Counted from the stretch's first letter, positions 29,640-42,151 are shown. The stretch is DNA of 64,000 nt from Tupaia tana (GCA_026018925.1 JAKSZU010000018.1:31000452-31064451), one strand, 5' to 3'. Program-made: numbers and translations. The notes: generated from the letters alone by a model not told the origin.

Positions 29640-29885
29640 CCCAGTTGGGTGCTGCCGTGTGAGGCTGGGGCCACATGGGAGGCTCAGGTTCAGATTCTAG
29701 ACCAGCTTGAACAGGCCAGGCATGCTCACACATGTCTGTAATCCCAGGTAACTGGGAGGCTGGGCCAGAGGATTCCAACAGTGAAAACCTGTCCAAAAAA
29801 AATACCTGTCTCTTTCCCTTCTCCTCCCAAGCAGGTGCCCGTACGCCCACTCCCTCATAAGCATAAATAAATAAGTAAGCAAGAC
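29640..29885 (+). repeat. Composite SINE: tRNA-like head, 7SL/Alu-like middle
   Basis: The head has a B-box-like AGGTTCAGATTCTAG at about 29687. It is followed at about 29715-29785 by GGCCAGGCATGCTCACACA, TGTCTGTAATCCCAGGTAA and CTGGGAGGCTGGGCCAGAGG, the pattern of the Alu domain of 7SL RNA. The tail CTCCCTCATAAGCATAAATA resembles the end of the type C SINE. Confidence 0.6.
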
Positions 29886-29889
29886 ACTT

Positions 29890-30670
29890 CACTTTGAAAA
29901 TAATTAAGAATAACTAAACAGAAAAGCACAACCTTACAACAACCCTTCTCAGAGCAGGGCCCTGGGACTGTATGGGTCTCACATGCATGACCAGCGCTGG
30001 TGATGGCTGGGATATGAACTTGGGCAGCTGGAATCTACAGCTTGAGTCTGTAAGTGCAAAACAAACCTGCTTCCCCACCAGGTTTGTTTAAGTGCAAAAT
30101 GAACCTGTCTTCCCACCCAGGACACAGTTTAAACATCTTTCTCTGGGCCGGCCCCCATCTCTAATTTCAGGGGTCTCATTCTGGCCAGGGACGCCCATGT
30201 GACTGACAGTTCTCTGCTGCCCTCTGGTGGGATGTGTCCGTATAGCCACACCTGCTCAGGGACAGTCCGGACCACAAGCCCATGCCTGAGCAGGCTCATT
30301 CAGGGACAGAATTAGGACTGATCTCTTGGCTCTCTCAACCTCTAGAGTCCCAAACATGCAGTGGGTGTTTGGGTGAGAACTTCCCAAATCTTACCTCTTT
30401 CAAACTAAAACGAAATGCCTTGTGGCCAGGTGGCCTCCCCAGCCTCCAAAAACAGAATGAATCCAGTTCCTGGCATCTCAGAAGTGCTCAGGAAAGTCTA
30501 CCCACATAACATTTCTCTGGAAAGCTCCCATCCTGGGGCTCGCACCTTGACTGGTTAAGACTCCTGAATAAGGAGAATCCAACTGTTTCCCTCTATACGC
30601 ACACTCACTCTCAGTATCTTACTTCTGTCCCAAAAGTGTGGGTTTCTTTCCACACATCAGTTCTCTGGTA
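29890..30670. other. Intergenic DNA, nothing recognised
   Basis: Contains a local duplication (AAGTGCAAAACAAACCTG and AAGTGCAAAATGAACCTG at about 30052 and 30091), but no gene or repeat I can name. Confidence 0.4.
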
Positions 30671-30682
30671 GATATTAACAAG

Positions 30683-30986
30683 ATAGTTCTCTCTTTTTTT
30701 TTTTTTTTCTTTTTTTTTGGAGAGGTTTTTGCTATAGGGCGCATGCGCTCGCCAGACAGACAGAGAGAGACAGAGAGATAGAAAGCAGGAAATCACCCCC
30801 CAGGGGAGATGGCCACGCCGCAATCCCTTCTCCTCCATTCTCCTCTCGGGATCTTGGGCACGCACGCACACGCGCCCGGCGTGAGTTTAAGCCGCCGGGT
30901 CCGGGACTCGAATTGCGGTCGACTACGTGGGAGTCCAGCGACATAGCCATTACGCTAACTGCTGGTCCCAATAGTTCTCTCTTTTT
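30683..30986 (-). repeat. Young tRNA-derived SINE with 16-bp duplication
   Basis: Full-length antisense copy. ATAGTTCTCTCTTTTT occurs at 30683-30698 and 30971-30986. Confidence 0.9.
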
Positions 30987-30999
30987 AAAAAAAGTTTTG

Positions 31000-31222
31000 T
31001 TCCTATTTTTTTTTTCCCCTGTAAGATTCATGCACTCGCTGAAGACAGTCAGAGACTGTGAGAGGGAAAGTGAGAAATCACCCTCCAGGGTGATAGTGAT
31101 GCCACAATCCTATCTCCTCCATTCTCCTCCTGGAATTTTCAAGCTGTCAGGTCTGGGACTTGAACCATGGTAGGCTATGTGGAAATACAGTACCTTAACC
31201 ACTATGCTACCTGCTGGCCCCA
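31000..31222 (-). repeat. tRNA-derived SINE, diverged
   Basis: Antisense. TAAGATTCATGCACTCGC at the tail side, CTCCTCCATTCTCCTCCTGG, and the 5' end complement CTACCTGCTGGCCCC. Confidence 0.82.
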
Positions 31223-31849
31223 CATTTCTACAATTCAATTCTAACACTTAACACTATATACTAGGAGGTAGTGCCAGATACCACAGGTTAAGGCTAAGTC
31301 CCACAAGACCATCCCCCACGTCCACTGCCAGTCACAAGTCCCAGGTGGTGGCTGTGAAGCATGTTCACTGTGTACTGCTACCAATTTGAGTATGGCAAGA
31401 CAGCACCCCCCACACGCACGCAGACAAGTTACACGAACTGGGTGTATAGCCTACAGACAGGTGGCAAGGACAATAGTAGCAATAGTAGCCTAGGTGGTCC
31501 CCATAGCTCAGGAAAGCTACTCAGGGCAGATGGCATCTGCATGTGACCCACTTGTACCAGAGCTGAGAAACCCCAGAAAGCAGCCCACCTCAGGTTTTAT
31601 ACCTTGGGATATCACGACCTGCTGGGCTAAACTCCATGCTGGGCTAAACTGTGAAAGGACATTCTATTTCAGGGTGAAACTGGAGAATAACCCTGACTGT
31701 CCCAGCCTGGTTCTTCCAATCTCAAAATATTGCATTTCTAGAACATTCTACAGCTATTCTTGAGAACTACTCTGAGAAATGGGGTGGAACTGGGTTGGCC
31801 CAAGGGTACCTGAAGAATGTCTTGCAGGAACCTATACTTCTGACTAACC

Positions 31850-32680
31850 AGCTGTAAAATGAGGGTTCCCATGACCCCTGCCTCAGGTTCCATCATTTGT
31901 TAGAATGACTCACAGAACGCAGAAGAGTGCTGGTGTTTCCTCATTACTATGAAAGATACAGAGTACAGATGAACAGCCAGGTGTAAGAGATGGATAGGGT
32001 GAGGTATTGGGGATGGGGTGGGGAGTTTTCATGCCTTCTCTAAGAAGTGCCACCCTTCCAGCCTCTACATGTGTTCAGCAACTTGATCTTTGGGGGGTTT
32101 TATAGAAGCTTCCTTACAGAGACATGATTGATCAAACCATTGGCTGTTGGTGATCAACTCAACCTTCAGGCCTTCTTTCTGGAGGTCTGGAGGGGCTAAA
32201 AGTTACACCCTTCTAATCACACGGTTGTTTCCCCTGACAACCAGCTCCTATTCTGAGTCTACTTAAAGCCCCCAGACACTATTCATCTCATGGACAAACC
32301 AAAGGAGCTTTCTTCAGAGATTCCAAAGGTGTGTGTTTTAGTTTTTACCATAGCATGTGTGTGCTTGTCAGAGAGGAGAGAGACAGAGACAGAAAGGGAA
32401 AGTGAGAAATAACCCCCTAGGGGAGATGCCATGCCACAATCCCTTTTCCTCCATTCTCCTCTAGAGATACTGGGCATGCATGCACATGTGCCTGGCATGA
32501 TTTTCAGGCTGCCAGGTCCAGGACTTGAACTCTAGTTCGCCATGTGGGACTCCAGCTGCCTTAATCATTATAGGCCACCTGCTGGCCCCTTCCAAGGGTT
32601 TTAGGATCTATGTGCCAGGAAAGAGGGGAGGAGCAGAAACCAAATATATGTTTATTATTACAGCCCACCCCCTGTGTCAT
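31850..32680. mobile_element. Old LTR (ERVL/MaLR-like) interrupted by a SINE
   Basis: TAATCACACGGTTGTTTCCC and, beyond the SINE, TTCCAAGGGTTTTAGGATC and ACCAAATATATGTTTATTAT follow a common ancient mammalian LTR. The subfamily was not resolved. Confidence 0.5.
32320..32598 (-). repeat. tRNA-derived SINE inside old LTR
   Basis: Antisense, body about 32335-32588. TTCCAAAGG and TTCCAAGGG flank it. Confidence 0.82.
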
Positions 32681-33155
32681 GCTGGCACTGAGTCTTCACA
32701 AAAAACCGAGTTGCCATTCAAAAGCTATCAGCCCATCACTAGAATCACACTCAGTCATCTGTGACTAGTCCAGTCCAATCTCATTGTAAATATTCTGGTC
32801 ATCTTATTCTAAATTCAACCTTCAAACAAAAGGAAATCAGTTACTGCTTGTCTAAAATTTCTTCTGTGATAATCAATATAGCCCGTATTCCTTCCCTATG
32901 AAAACAGAAAACTTGACTTTTTATTCTGAAGACCAGTGTGTATGCCCCCTTTTCTGGTGCCTCATGTAGACATTTGTCAGTCCACATATACTGGACAAGG
33001 CTAGATGGAATCAAAATGTCAGCCATTATTCTTTTACTTAATTTTAAAAGGAAAAGATAACAAAAGGTGAGCGAATTGAATTTGTATTGCTCTCATTGTT
33101 ACAAAATTGTATTTGGCACGTACCAGCCTAAGAGAAATGCTGAGGCAAAGTACAT

Positions 33156-33445
33156 AAAGAAGAAGAGTTTAGGGACCAGCAGTTAGTGTAGTGGCTATGT
33201 CGCTGGACTCCCACGTAGTCAACCGCAGTTCGCGTCCCGGACCCAGTGGCTTAAAACTCATGCTGGGCGCATGTGCGTGTGTGCCCAAGATCCCGAGAGG
33301 AGAATGGAGGAGAAGGGATTGTGGCGTGGCCATCTCCTCTTGGGGGGTGATTTCTCTCTTTCTATCTCTCTGTCTCTCTCTGGCTGGCTGGCAAGCACAC
33401 GCACCCTATAGCAAAAACCTCTAAAAACAAAAGAAGAAGAGTTTA
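33156..33445 (+). repeat. Young tRNA-derived SINE with 16-bp perfect duplication
   Basis: Body 33172-33429. AAAGAAGAAGAGTTTA occurs at 33156-33171 and 33430-33445. Confidence 0.92.
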
Positions 33446-33849
33446 TTTGGGCCAAGGTTGAGGATGGCTATTTGGATTTCAAACTCAAGTTTCCCTGAAT
33501 TTGTGCACTTAAGTCTTACAGATTACAGGATGATTTTAAAGGCAAAAATTGCAAATGAGGAAGGAGATTACATCAATATTTTGGGCTCGATAATGAGGGT
33601 GAACTGACACCACCGCATGACAGGTCTTGTTATCTGGCATATTTGTGCAAAATCTGACCCCTTCACATCCTTCCCTGGCTCAGTCTAGTCAGGGTTTAAT
33701 ACACGTTGACACAGGTGACTCCATTTTGATTCTGAAAACTTGAATACATGAATGTTTAAATGTACCTCAAAATGCATGTCATAGTTTTTGCACAAAAATT
33801 AATTTGACTTTAAAACACACATACATATGCAATAGTCCAGTCAATTACA

Positions 33850-34045
33850 ATATCACGGAAAAATATCTCAGCTGACCCAACAGTTACAGACACTTGAGTG
33901 AACCAAATTATGAAGGGCTGAGCCTTTTCCAGATTGGCAGAATTTGTTAGGTGGTTCACAGATTTATGAGCTAAACACATGGTTTTAAGTTTGGAGTGGC
34001 TTGTTACACAGCAATCGCTCACTGATACACCATCTAACACTTGAT
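33850..34045 (+). mobile_element. MLT1-type MaLR LTR 3' fragment
   Basis: GAGCTAAACACATGGTTTTA and GGAGTGGCTTGTTACACAGC match the 3' end of MLT1 LTRs. Confidence 0.6.
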
Positions 34046-34059
34046 ATGACTATATCACC

Positions 34060-34900
34060 CAGTTGATCTAAAATCCTTCGATGGCTCCCTACTGATTTCT
34101 AGAAAAAAGTTCCATCTTATTATCTCAGCGAAGGAGGTCCCTTGTTTGGATTTTGCTTTCTTCTGCAGCCTCTCTACTTGAACCTACAAATTTCTGCACA
34201 CTCATCTACTCCCTGAACTACTTCATGCCTCTGGACTGTCACTTATGCTATTTCATGACCTGGAATTTCTTCAAGACTTAGTTCAAGTGCCACCTGTTAT
34301 GGGAAGCCCTCTCACTTCTCCGCAGAGGCAGCTGTGTGCACAATTTCTCTGCCAGTTACGAGATGGCCTGGTCTCATCCATCTCTGTAAATCCCGACATC
34401 CACTGACAGAGTACCATGTGCTGGACACTCAGCAAAGCACTACATAAAATAAGTGGTTGCTGTGTCCTGTCCCAAAAGTTGCCAGTCCTCTGAAAGATCA
34501 TTCGATTAACTGTGGTAAGTGCAGTGACCGGGGTAGGTTAGTAAAAGCCTTTTTAAGGGGGCAACATCTTAAGAGAGAGGAGTGAACGAGTTTCAAGGAG
34601 ATGGGAGAAGGCTCAGGAGTGAGCCCAAGGGGACAAGGCGTACTTGGGCTACTACAGCTCATATAGGATGACGGAGCAGAGAGGAGGATGCAATGAGGAG
34701 AGAGGAGATGAGGACTTGAATTTATCTTAAAAGCAATGGGGAAGCACTAGAGAGTTTTAGATGTGCATACAATAGGTGCCCAATAAATGCTTTCTTCCCG
34801 GTGCACCATTTATCTTCCCATCAGACTGAGCATTCTTTAAGGACTGGGTTATTTGTTCTCTGTATTCTCTAGTTCTTTCGTAGTACGTAGGTAGGACTAG
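34060..34900. repeat. L2-class and other ancient repeat fragments
   Basis: 34060-34440 reads like antisense L2 (TTCAAGTGCCACCTGTTATG GGAAGCC). 34440-34760 shares blocks with the ancient repeat at 12070-13230. 34770-34860 again resembles L2. Confidence 0.5.
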
Positions 34901-36190
34901 AATTTTGATCAACCAATGAATCCATCTAAGATATAACAGTACAAAACCAAGTGGCTTTTTTTTTTTTTGTCCAGAGAAGAACTGCTTTCACTCCCCTGGT
35001 TCTGAGGGATCAGACAGACCCGAGAAAGGTCCAGAGAACTAAGGTCTCCAGGCCTCTGGGCTTCCTTCAGTACCCGCTGAGCAGCAGGAGCAGTGTTGGC
35101 GCCACCTGGTGGCCACAGTGCCCATAGTCGCTTCCACTCTGCTTCCTCCATTGCTAAGGTGCCCTGGCAGGCCAGCGAGAGAGAAGGAAACTGGAATGGA
35201 CGGGAACACTGCTCAGTGGGCAGGTCCACACCGCAGCTCAGCAGTGCTTTGCGAATGCCAGCTCTGGGTCTGTCTGGTCTCACCCTGGTCCTAAGTCCCC
35301 ATACCTCGAGTCAAGAGAGTGATCTCAAACCACAGGACACAGACGCTCTCATGGATGGCTACTCAGTCCTCCGTGCTATCTGCAGGGTCTCTCATCTCAG
35401 CAGATGCTGGAATCCAGGGCAAGGAAGCCACAGAGAGGGAGGCAGTGGTCAGACCCTTCCTCTGTCCTACTCATCCTGTTCCTAAGAGAACCCTGATTCT
35501 GTCGAGGACAATAAAGTACCCTGTTGAAATTTCTTGTCTCTGCAGGCTGTCAGGGTTACGGTGGCCATGTTGCGCGGATCTGCCGATGACGTGTGAGCAA
35601 ACAGTCTGTGGGTTCCAGGAGGGCGATTCTCTTCCAGGGCAAGAAGAGACAGACTTACTGGCCTCTGCCTTCTGTCCTGTCTCTTTTTGTCCCTTCTCTT
35701 TACCTGGAAGGTGGGCATGGTGTCTGCCGGGGATTTGCCATCTTTGCTTTGTAAAGATAAGAACCGTAACTATGGATCGTGGTACAAAAAGCTACAAGGG
35801 GTCCAAATATTTTTTCAAATACCCTCTTAAGCAGCTCCAGAGCCACAGAGGCCCCGAGCCATGTCTAGGTAAGGGCCCTAGCCACTGTCCTCCTCCAGGA
35901 CCGAGGTCACTACTCCCACTTCTTCATACTAACCACCCCTCCTCCTGACCCATTGCTTGTGTTACAAGAGAGTGAGTAAACCCCATTTACTAAGGAGCCA
36001 TCGTCACATTTCTGCTACATGCAGTCGCTTGTCATTCTAACACGTGCTTGTGAAATCTCTCTGCTTGTTGGTTGCAAGCCCAGACAGAACCTGTATCCCC
36101 ATGAGGAACCAGAAAGTCAGGATTGGGGTCTGTGTAGAGAAAGTCAGCACATTCTCCCTGGAAGACAGGAGACCTCTGTTCGAGCCGATT
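34901..36190. other. Intergenic DNA, nothing recognised
   Basis: Includes an open frame of 209 codons at 35319-35948 (plus) that resembles no protein family and has biased, non-conserved-looking composition. I do not call a gene. Confidence 0.4.
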
Positions 36191-36192
36191 CT

Positions 36193-36450
36193 GGGGACCA
36201 GCGGATGGCATCATGGTGACATCACTGGACTCCTATGTAGTCGACCATGGTTTGAGTCCCTGACCTGGTGGATTCAAACTCACACTGGGCGCGTGTACAT
36301 GCGTGCCCAAAATCCTGAGAGGAGAATGGAGGAGAAGGGATTGTGACAGGGCCGTCCCCCCTGGGGGGCGATTTCTCGCTTTCTGTCTCTCTCTGTCTTT
36401 CTCTGGTGAACACGCACACCCTATAGCAAAAATCTCTCTTAAAGTAAAAA
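36193..36450 (+). repeat. Young tRNA-derived SINE
   Basis: Starts GGGGACCAGCGGATGGC; B-box-like GGTTTGAGTCC; ends CCCTATAGCAAAAATCTCTC. Confidence 0.88.
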
Positions 36451-36621
36451 AAGCCAAGTTTGCCTTTGTACAAGGGATTCCCACAGGACCTAAGGCAAGT
36501 CATTTCCTTCTTAGCACATTGTAGGCACTGAAATGTACATACATTGCAGCTGTGTTTTATAAAAATATGTATGTGTATATGCATACTGTATGTGTATAAA
36601 TTATATATGTGTACAAATTAC

Positions 36622-36741
36622 ATAGGAGAGACTTCAAAAATGTTGTGAGAAGCGTGATTTAAGTATAAGTTTATTTTAGTGCAAAAAAGTCCATGCATAA
36701 TTTTTCCATAATACACGTTTTCCATAAACTTTTTGAAGTTC

Positions 36742-36743
<2 letters not shown>
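36622..36743 (+). mobile_element. MITE-B (uninterrupted copy)
   Basis: TA-flanked, about 120 bp. Left arm AGACTTCAAAAATGTT, core TAAGTTTATTTTAGTGC, right arm CCATAAACTTTTTGAAGTTC. Confidence 0.78.
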
Positions 36744-36745
<2 letters not shown>

Positions 36746-36779
<34 letters not shown>

Positions 36780-36790
36780 AGAGAGAGAGA
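36746..36790. repeat. (GT)n(GA)n microsatellite
   Basis: A GT run followed by GAGAGAGAGA, immediately after MITE-B. Confidence 0.95.
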
Positions 36791-37224
36791 AACTTATTTA
36801 CAGATGCAGGTATTACAGGTGGAGCATGCTCAATCCCCAAATCCAAACTACAAAACTGAAACTCTTTAATCACTCACATGGTGCCACAAGTGGAAAATCC
36901 TACCTGACCACACATGAGGAGTTATAGTGGAAAAGCTGCAACACAAAAATAGTGTATAAAAATTACATTCAGGCTGTGCGGGCAAGGGTGTACAGGAAGC
37001 ATAAATGGGTTTTGTGTTTGGATTTGGGCCCCACCCCAGAGATCTCATTATGTGCATGCAAATATTTCCAAATCCCCAGATATCCAACATCCCAACGTCC
37101 CAAGCATTTGGGGTGAGGGGTGGTCATCTCTGTGTATCTGTGATAGAAGAGGGCGGAGCTAGATGAAGACCCACGTCCTTACCAGATGGATTGTGTTAGG
37201 CTTTTCTGGCTGGGACCCAGGGAA

Positions 37225-37435
37225 GATGGCTTATCAAAGTGGTTAAAGGCACAAATTGGAGCTACGCTCCCTAGGTTCAAATCCCAGTCTCGACAACTAG
37301 TGAGTTATTCCATCTCTTTGTGTCTCCACTCCCGCCGTTGGTAAGTGGGGGTATAACACTGCCTCGTAAAGCCATTTGGAGGCTTCGATGAGTTGACCCT
37401 TGTAAAGCGCTAAGAGCAGTAGGCATCACGGGATA
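37225..37435 (+). repeat. MIR element
   Basis: AAGTGGTTAAAGGCACAAAT, GGTTCAAATCCCAGTC, CAACTAGTGAGTTATTCC and CTTGTAAAGCGCTAAGAGCA follow MIR from head to tail in order. Confidence 0.8.
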
Positions 37436-37439
37436 AGCC

Positions 37440-38925
37440 AGCCTGTTTGCGAACCATCAGCCTCCTCAAGCCTTGTCAGTTGGCCTTGTCCGAGGTGCTG
37501 ACGCTCCAGAGGGCTCCGTCATCCTGGGAACCTGTGGCTCTGTGCCTGGGAGGTTGTTTCGTTTTTGTTTTTGTTTTTCACGAAGCCAGGTATTCCCTGC
37601 TCCATTTTCCCTTCCAATTCCAAAACACAAGAGGATGCTTCACGTGTGCCACAGTGGGGCCCTGCATCTCTGACGCCCCCATCTGACTGTGCAGTTCATC
37701 CAGCATGGGGGACTCGAAAACCCCTTCCTGGTCAGAGGCATGAGTCATGCCTAAGCTATCGGCCCTCCCCTGTCACTCCTCTTCATTGATAGGGTGTGGT
37801 CACTGTCACGTGACTGGAGAAGTGGGTCAGAGTCTGATGGCAACTACAGGGGGCCCAGGGGCTGTGGTGCAAGGAAAAGAAATCCAGTAGGATCGTGGGC
37901 TGGGTTCGAGCGGGCAGTGGCAGGTGCCCTGTGGTTAGGATGACCATGGCTGGGGGTGGGCTGCTTTCAGTCTCTCCTCTTCTGACTCTAGCTGGCCTAT
38001 CCTAGGCCAGGGATCCGGTTGTAGGGGTGCCGGGGTGCTCTCCATCTAACAGCCAATGGCAGCAGGCAGTGGATCTGTGGGTCTTGGGTATGTCCAGGCA
38101 GGGCCCTAGTTGAGGCATCTCTGGAGACAAGAGGTGGCCCTCCTGGATTTCCTATGGACCAGTCCTTACCCTCATGCCCTGCTAGTTGGGCCCAGCTCAG
38201 CCTCTCCCAGGCCTGAGGCCAGCAGACATGGCAGCTGAGAAGCAGGACTCCAGGACGCAGCTGTTCCTGGTTATCTCAGGGCTCTCTGACCACCATACCT
38301 CTGTCTCCTCCCCCTCCGGTTGCAGCCGAGGTCAGAGACAGCCTAAGGCAGCATCTCCCAGGCCGGCAGTCTAACAGGGCCTGACAGCGGAGGGCTTGCA
38401 GGGCAGCTGGGTTCTGCAGGGCCAGGGCCTATGCAGACTGGTATTTCCCGAAGCTTGGACTTCCTGCCCACGTGGTCACATGCTCTCAGGCCCAGGGAGA
38501 CTTAGATTTAGCCACCCAGACCCCAATTCCAGGGCCATCCCAAGGTGGGATGAGGACCAAGGGGACAAGGGAACAGACACTGTTTGGGCCTCATGAAAAC
38601 AAGGCTGTCTTTGCAATGGGCAGAGGTGATGGGAGGGAGAGGAAACAGCTTCACCAGGGGGCAGGGAGAGACCCAGGCTGCACTAGCCAGCTATGGAAGG
38701 CCGCACTCGCAATGCAACATGAACATTCGTCCTCCCCAAACCGCTCAGGTGCTCACGATGGTCATTCCCATTCACAGATTACAAACCGGGCTGAAGGCAG
38801 GTTAAACACCTGGCCTGAGGTCGCATACGGCGGAGTGATGGGACCAGGGTTTGGATCCGGCATTGCGGCTCCAGGAGGTTGCACTTAAGAGTTCATCATC
38901 TTGTCTCGTCCTCCTGACGACTCCC
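37440..38925. other. Intergenic DNA, weak MIR trace only
   Basis: About 38745-38875 resembles an antisense MIR. The GC-rich remainder shows no recognisable exon. Confidence 0.35.
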
Positions 38926-39129
38926 TCCTGGCAATCTGTTTTTTTTGTTTTTTTTTTTTTTAATAATTATTTATTTTTTATTATTATTGTTATTGTTTAA
39001 TTTGCTATAGGGCATTTGCATTCACGAGAGAGAGAGAAAGTGAGAAAGCAAGCCATCGAGTCCAGGACTCATGCAGGAGTCCAGCACCTTAACCACCACG
39101 CCACCTGCTGGCCCGTTTCCTGGCAATCT
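38926..39129 (-). repeat. tRNA-derived SINE with 12-bp duplication
   Basis: Short antisense copy with a long T/ATT-rich tail. TCCTGGCAATCT occurs at 38926-38937 and 39118-39129. Confidence 0.9.
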
Positions 39130-39139
39130 TATTCCTCCT

Positions 39140-39395
39140 CTTTATGTTTAAATGTTGCTACAGAGCACATGTGGTCCCTGAAGAGAGACGGAAAAGGAGA
39201 GAGAAAATGAGAAAGCTCCCCCCAGGAGGGATGACCACACACAATCCCTTCTCCTCCATTTTCCCCTTGGAACTTTGGGCCCTCATGCACATGTGCCTGG
39301 AGTGTTTTCCAAGCCACCAAGTCCACAGACTAGAATCATGCAGGCAGCCGTGTGAGATCCAGCGCTTTGACTATCGTGCCACTGGCTGGCCTTTG
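39140..39395 (-). repeat. tRNA-derived SINE, diverged
   Basis: Antisense. GCTACAGAGCACATGTGGTC, the TCTCCTCCATTTTCCCCTTG body and GTGCCACTGGCTGGCC at the 5' end. Confidence 0.82.
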
Positions 39396-39399
39396 TTCT

Positions 39400-39645
39400 C
39401 ACTCTTCAGAGATGAGAACACATCACAAGCTGTATGTAACCTGCCCAAGAGTCCACAGTGGCAAAGTAAGTGGTGGAGCTGGGAATCAAACCCAGGCCCC
39501 CTCTGACTACAAACCCTTCTGTCTTTCCACTAAACCAGGGGTCAGCAGACCACAGGCTGCTGGGCAAATCCAGCCCATTATATTTGCTTTCATGCAGCAG
39601 CCTCAGAGCTGAGCGGTTGTGACAGAGCCCTTTATACAAATACCG
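39400..39645 (-). repeat. MIR fragment followed by hAT-Charlie-type fragment
   Basis: 39400-39530 is antisense MIR-like (GTGGAGCTGGGAATCAAACC). 39535-39640 (CCAGGGGTCAGCAGACCACA, CAGAGCTGAGCGGTTGTGAC) matches the same hAT family as 27835. Confidence 0.6.
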
Positions 39646-39964
39646 ATTGCCACCCCCCACTAAACCTGCAGGATCCCAGGCTGAGAGTCCACCCCGCCCG
39701 TCGGTGCCTGTCCGACAGAGCGTCATGCACATCTTAGTGAATTAGTCCATCCGCTCTGTGACAGCTCCCTGCCACCCTCTCATAGAGTCAAAAAGATCAG
39801 GAAGGGCCAGGGTGCCAGGGTAATGAACCAGCCCACCCGGGGAGGGGTCTGGGTTCCTGCATACTTGCAGTCAGGCCAGCTGCAGGTAGCTCATGGCTAA
39901 AGACCGGTGTCTCTCTCTCTCTCTCTTTCATGGAAGTAAATAAATAAATTTCAAAACAAAACAG

Positions 39965-40080
39965 AGAGGACTGCAGGGCATCACCTAATCCAACGTGCCC
40001 ATTTTGCAGATGGGCAAGCCCAGGCTTAACGGGATTTGTCCAACGTGATTTAATCAGCATGTCCGAGTAGCTGTTCCCGG
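39965..40080 (-). repeat. MIR/L3-class ancient repeat fragment
   Basis: CACCTAATCCAACGTGCCCA TTTTGCAGATGGG is a typical ancient-repeat block. Confidence 0.45.
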
Positions 40081-41640
40081 GGTACTGAGGGTCCCAAACT
40101 TTCTCATAGCCTAGACCCCTGATGCTTTGACCTTTCTGGGCCTTCTCATCTGGGGCTGTGTGACAAAGTGACATACATGGCTGGTCCCCTGCAACATGCC
40201 AAGTTGTAGCCAAGTCCTAGCCCTGCTGCCCTTCCCCACAGTCCCAGGTTGCCCGTCAGGACTGGCCTGGCTCCTATCCCACCCTGCTTCCAGCAGGCAC
40301 CCCACGTGATGAGAACGAGGGCCCTTTGTCCTTCGGTATCTGCGCGATCTTAGCTCCAGCCGCTTCCCCTGCCCAGTGGGCATGTCTGTGGCTGCGGCTG
40401 CCCTCCCTCACAGGGTCGTTGTCAGGGAAACAAGTGAGGTCCTCGACTTGGGGTGGAATGATGGGGAGATCAGCACACTCTGGGGTGATCGAGATTCAGA
40501 AATGTGCTTTGTGGTCACCCCCATTTAACTTGGGGTGGAGGGCAGAGATACCCTGCCTCATCAGAAGAGAGTGACCCTGGGCCACTATCTACCCGAGGTT
40601 CTTAAAGATTTGCGAATCTAATGACTGTATGCGTCCTTCCCCCCAGAAAAACGGATATGAGCATATTTGGATCTAAATGTACGTTAAATTTGCATTCACT
40701 CTCAGGAGGTTCTAAAGTTTCTGAAGCCTTCCATGGACTCTTAGCTGTGATGACTCCCGATCCGTCATGCAGATGAACGAGCCGAGGCCGAGGCCGAGAG
40801 AAATGACATCGATCCCTGTCTTTCCGAAGGAGATAACAATGAAGCGTGATAATCTTTAAAAGTAGGACAGGGATATAATGAAATTCAGGAAAATCCAAAA
40901 GCTACCAGTGCCCAGAGTGAGGGTCCTCTGTGTTTCTCTGGCTTCTCCTACCACATTTGGCAGCTGAGGGGCGGCCGGGGTGCCAGATCCCCATGGCCCC
41001 CAGCGGGGGGGCTCTTTGTGTCATGGCCCAGCCTCCCCCGCCTCCTCCTGCGTGCCCCTCACTAAATGTCAGCGTGAACATGAGGAGTGCTGGAAACACA
41101 GCTGCCTTTGGTTCATCCACTGTAATAAGCCCTAACTCCAATTCTGGGTAGAAACCAAATGATCAGAATGATAATACCCTCTCTGGGATGTCTGCCCAAC
41201 TGCACTTTGACCGGCCAAACCACTCTGTGCCCCGAGGTCCTTGGCATAGACAGGTTTGCATCTTCCAATGCTGTTGTACAAGGCGGGCCTTAGGGTTGTC
41301 CAGAAAGAACCCCAGGGACTCCAAATGGAAGTTTTGAGCCTCACTCTCCCACCTCTGCCTTGCATTGAGAGTCCCCTCTGCCACCTCCCCGAGGCTCTCC
41401 CTGCTCTTTGCTTGCATATCTCCAGTGCTGGGGAACTCGCTACCTTCAGCTGCAGTCCATACCCTGCTCTGGGCTACTCGTCTTACAAGCTGTCTTCTTG
41501 TCTTCCTTCCATTGGCCCAAATTGACCCGTCGGGAACCACCCACTCCCTAACAGCCTCTACATATATGAAGACATTGGCTGCATTATTTGACAACATTGC
41601 CTTTATATTGATGTCACCACCCACTGCTGACTTACATTAA
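40081..41640. other. Intergenic DNA, one ancient-repeat trace
   Basis: 41420-41590 (CAGTGCTGGGGAACTCGCTA, ATATGAAGACATTGGCTGC) resembles a dispersed ancient repeat. No gene was seen. Confidence 0.4.
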
Positions 41641-41654
41641 AAATAAATGCATGT

Positions 41655-41900
41655 AGGGACCAGCAGGTGGAGTAGCGGTTATGTCCCTAGACTCCCACAG
41701 GGCCGACAGTGCTTCAAGTCTGGGACCCGGCTGCTTGCAACTCAGGCCAGACGTGCGCGTGCCCAAGATCCTGAGAGGAGCGTGGAGGAGAAGGGGTTGT
41801 GGCATGGCCATCCTTCCTGGGGGGTGATTTCTCACTTTCTGTCTCTCTCACTCTGGTGAGTGCACATGCCCTATAGTAAAACTCTCTAAAAATACATAAA
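41655..41900 (+). repeat. tRNA-derived SINE
   Basis: Starts AGGGACCAGCAGGTGG and ends GCCCTATAGTAAAACTCTC with an AT-rich tail. Confidence 0.86.
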
Positions 41901-42126
41901 AATAATAATTACACGTAAATGTAAATTCATATCTTCCCCAAACGATGACGACACTGAGCTCTAAGAGCCTAACTGTGAAGGTATTCTCCTCCCTAGAGAA
42001 ATTCACACAGGCGGTGTGTACATTTAACGCAGTCCAGTTGGAGATTCTGGTCCCGTTGAAATATAGCCCTAGAAAAGAAAAACAAAAGGAAACTAGATAG
42101 CTAAGCCTAGCGTTGCTTGGCATCCA

Positions 42127-42151
42127 CTTTTTTTTTTTTTTTTTTTTTTTT
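42127..42151. repeat. Poly-T tract
   Basis: An uninterrupted T run of about 24 bases not attached to a recognisable SINE. Confidence 0.8.

Noticed and set aside
35319-35948. Plus-strand open frame of 209 codons in the intergenic region
   Set aside because: No recognisable domain, Cys/Pro/Ser-rich random-looking composition, no plausible splice context or conservation evidence. Long chance frames are expected in GC-rich DNA.
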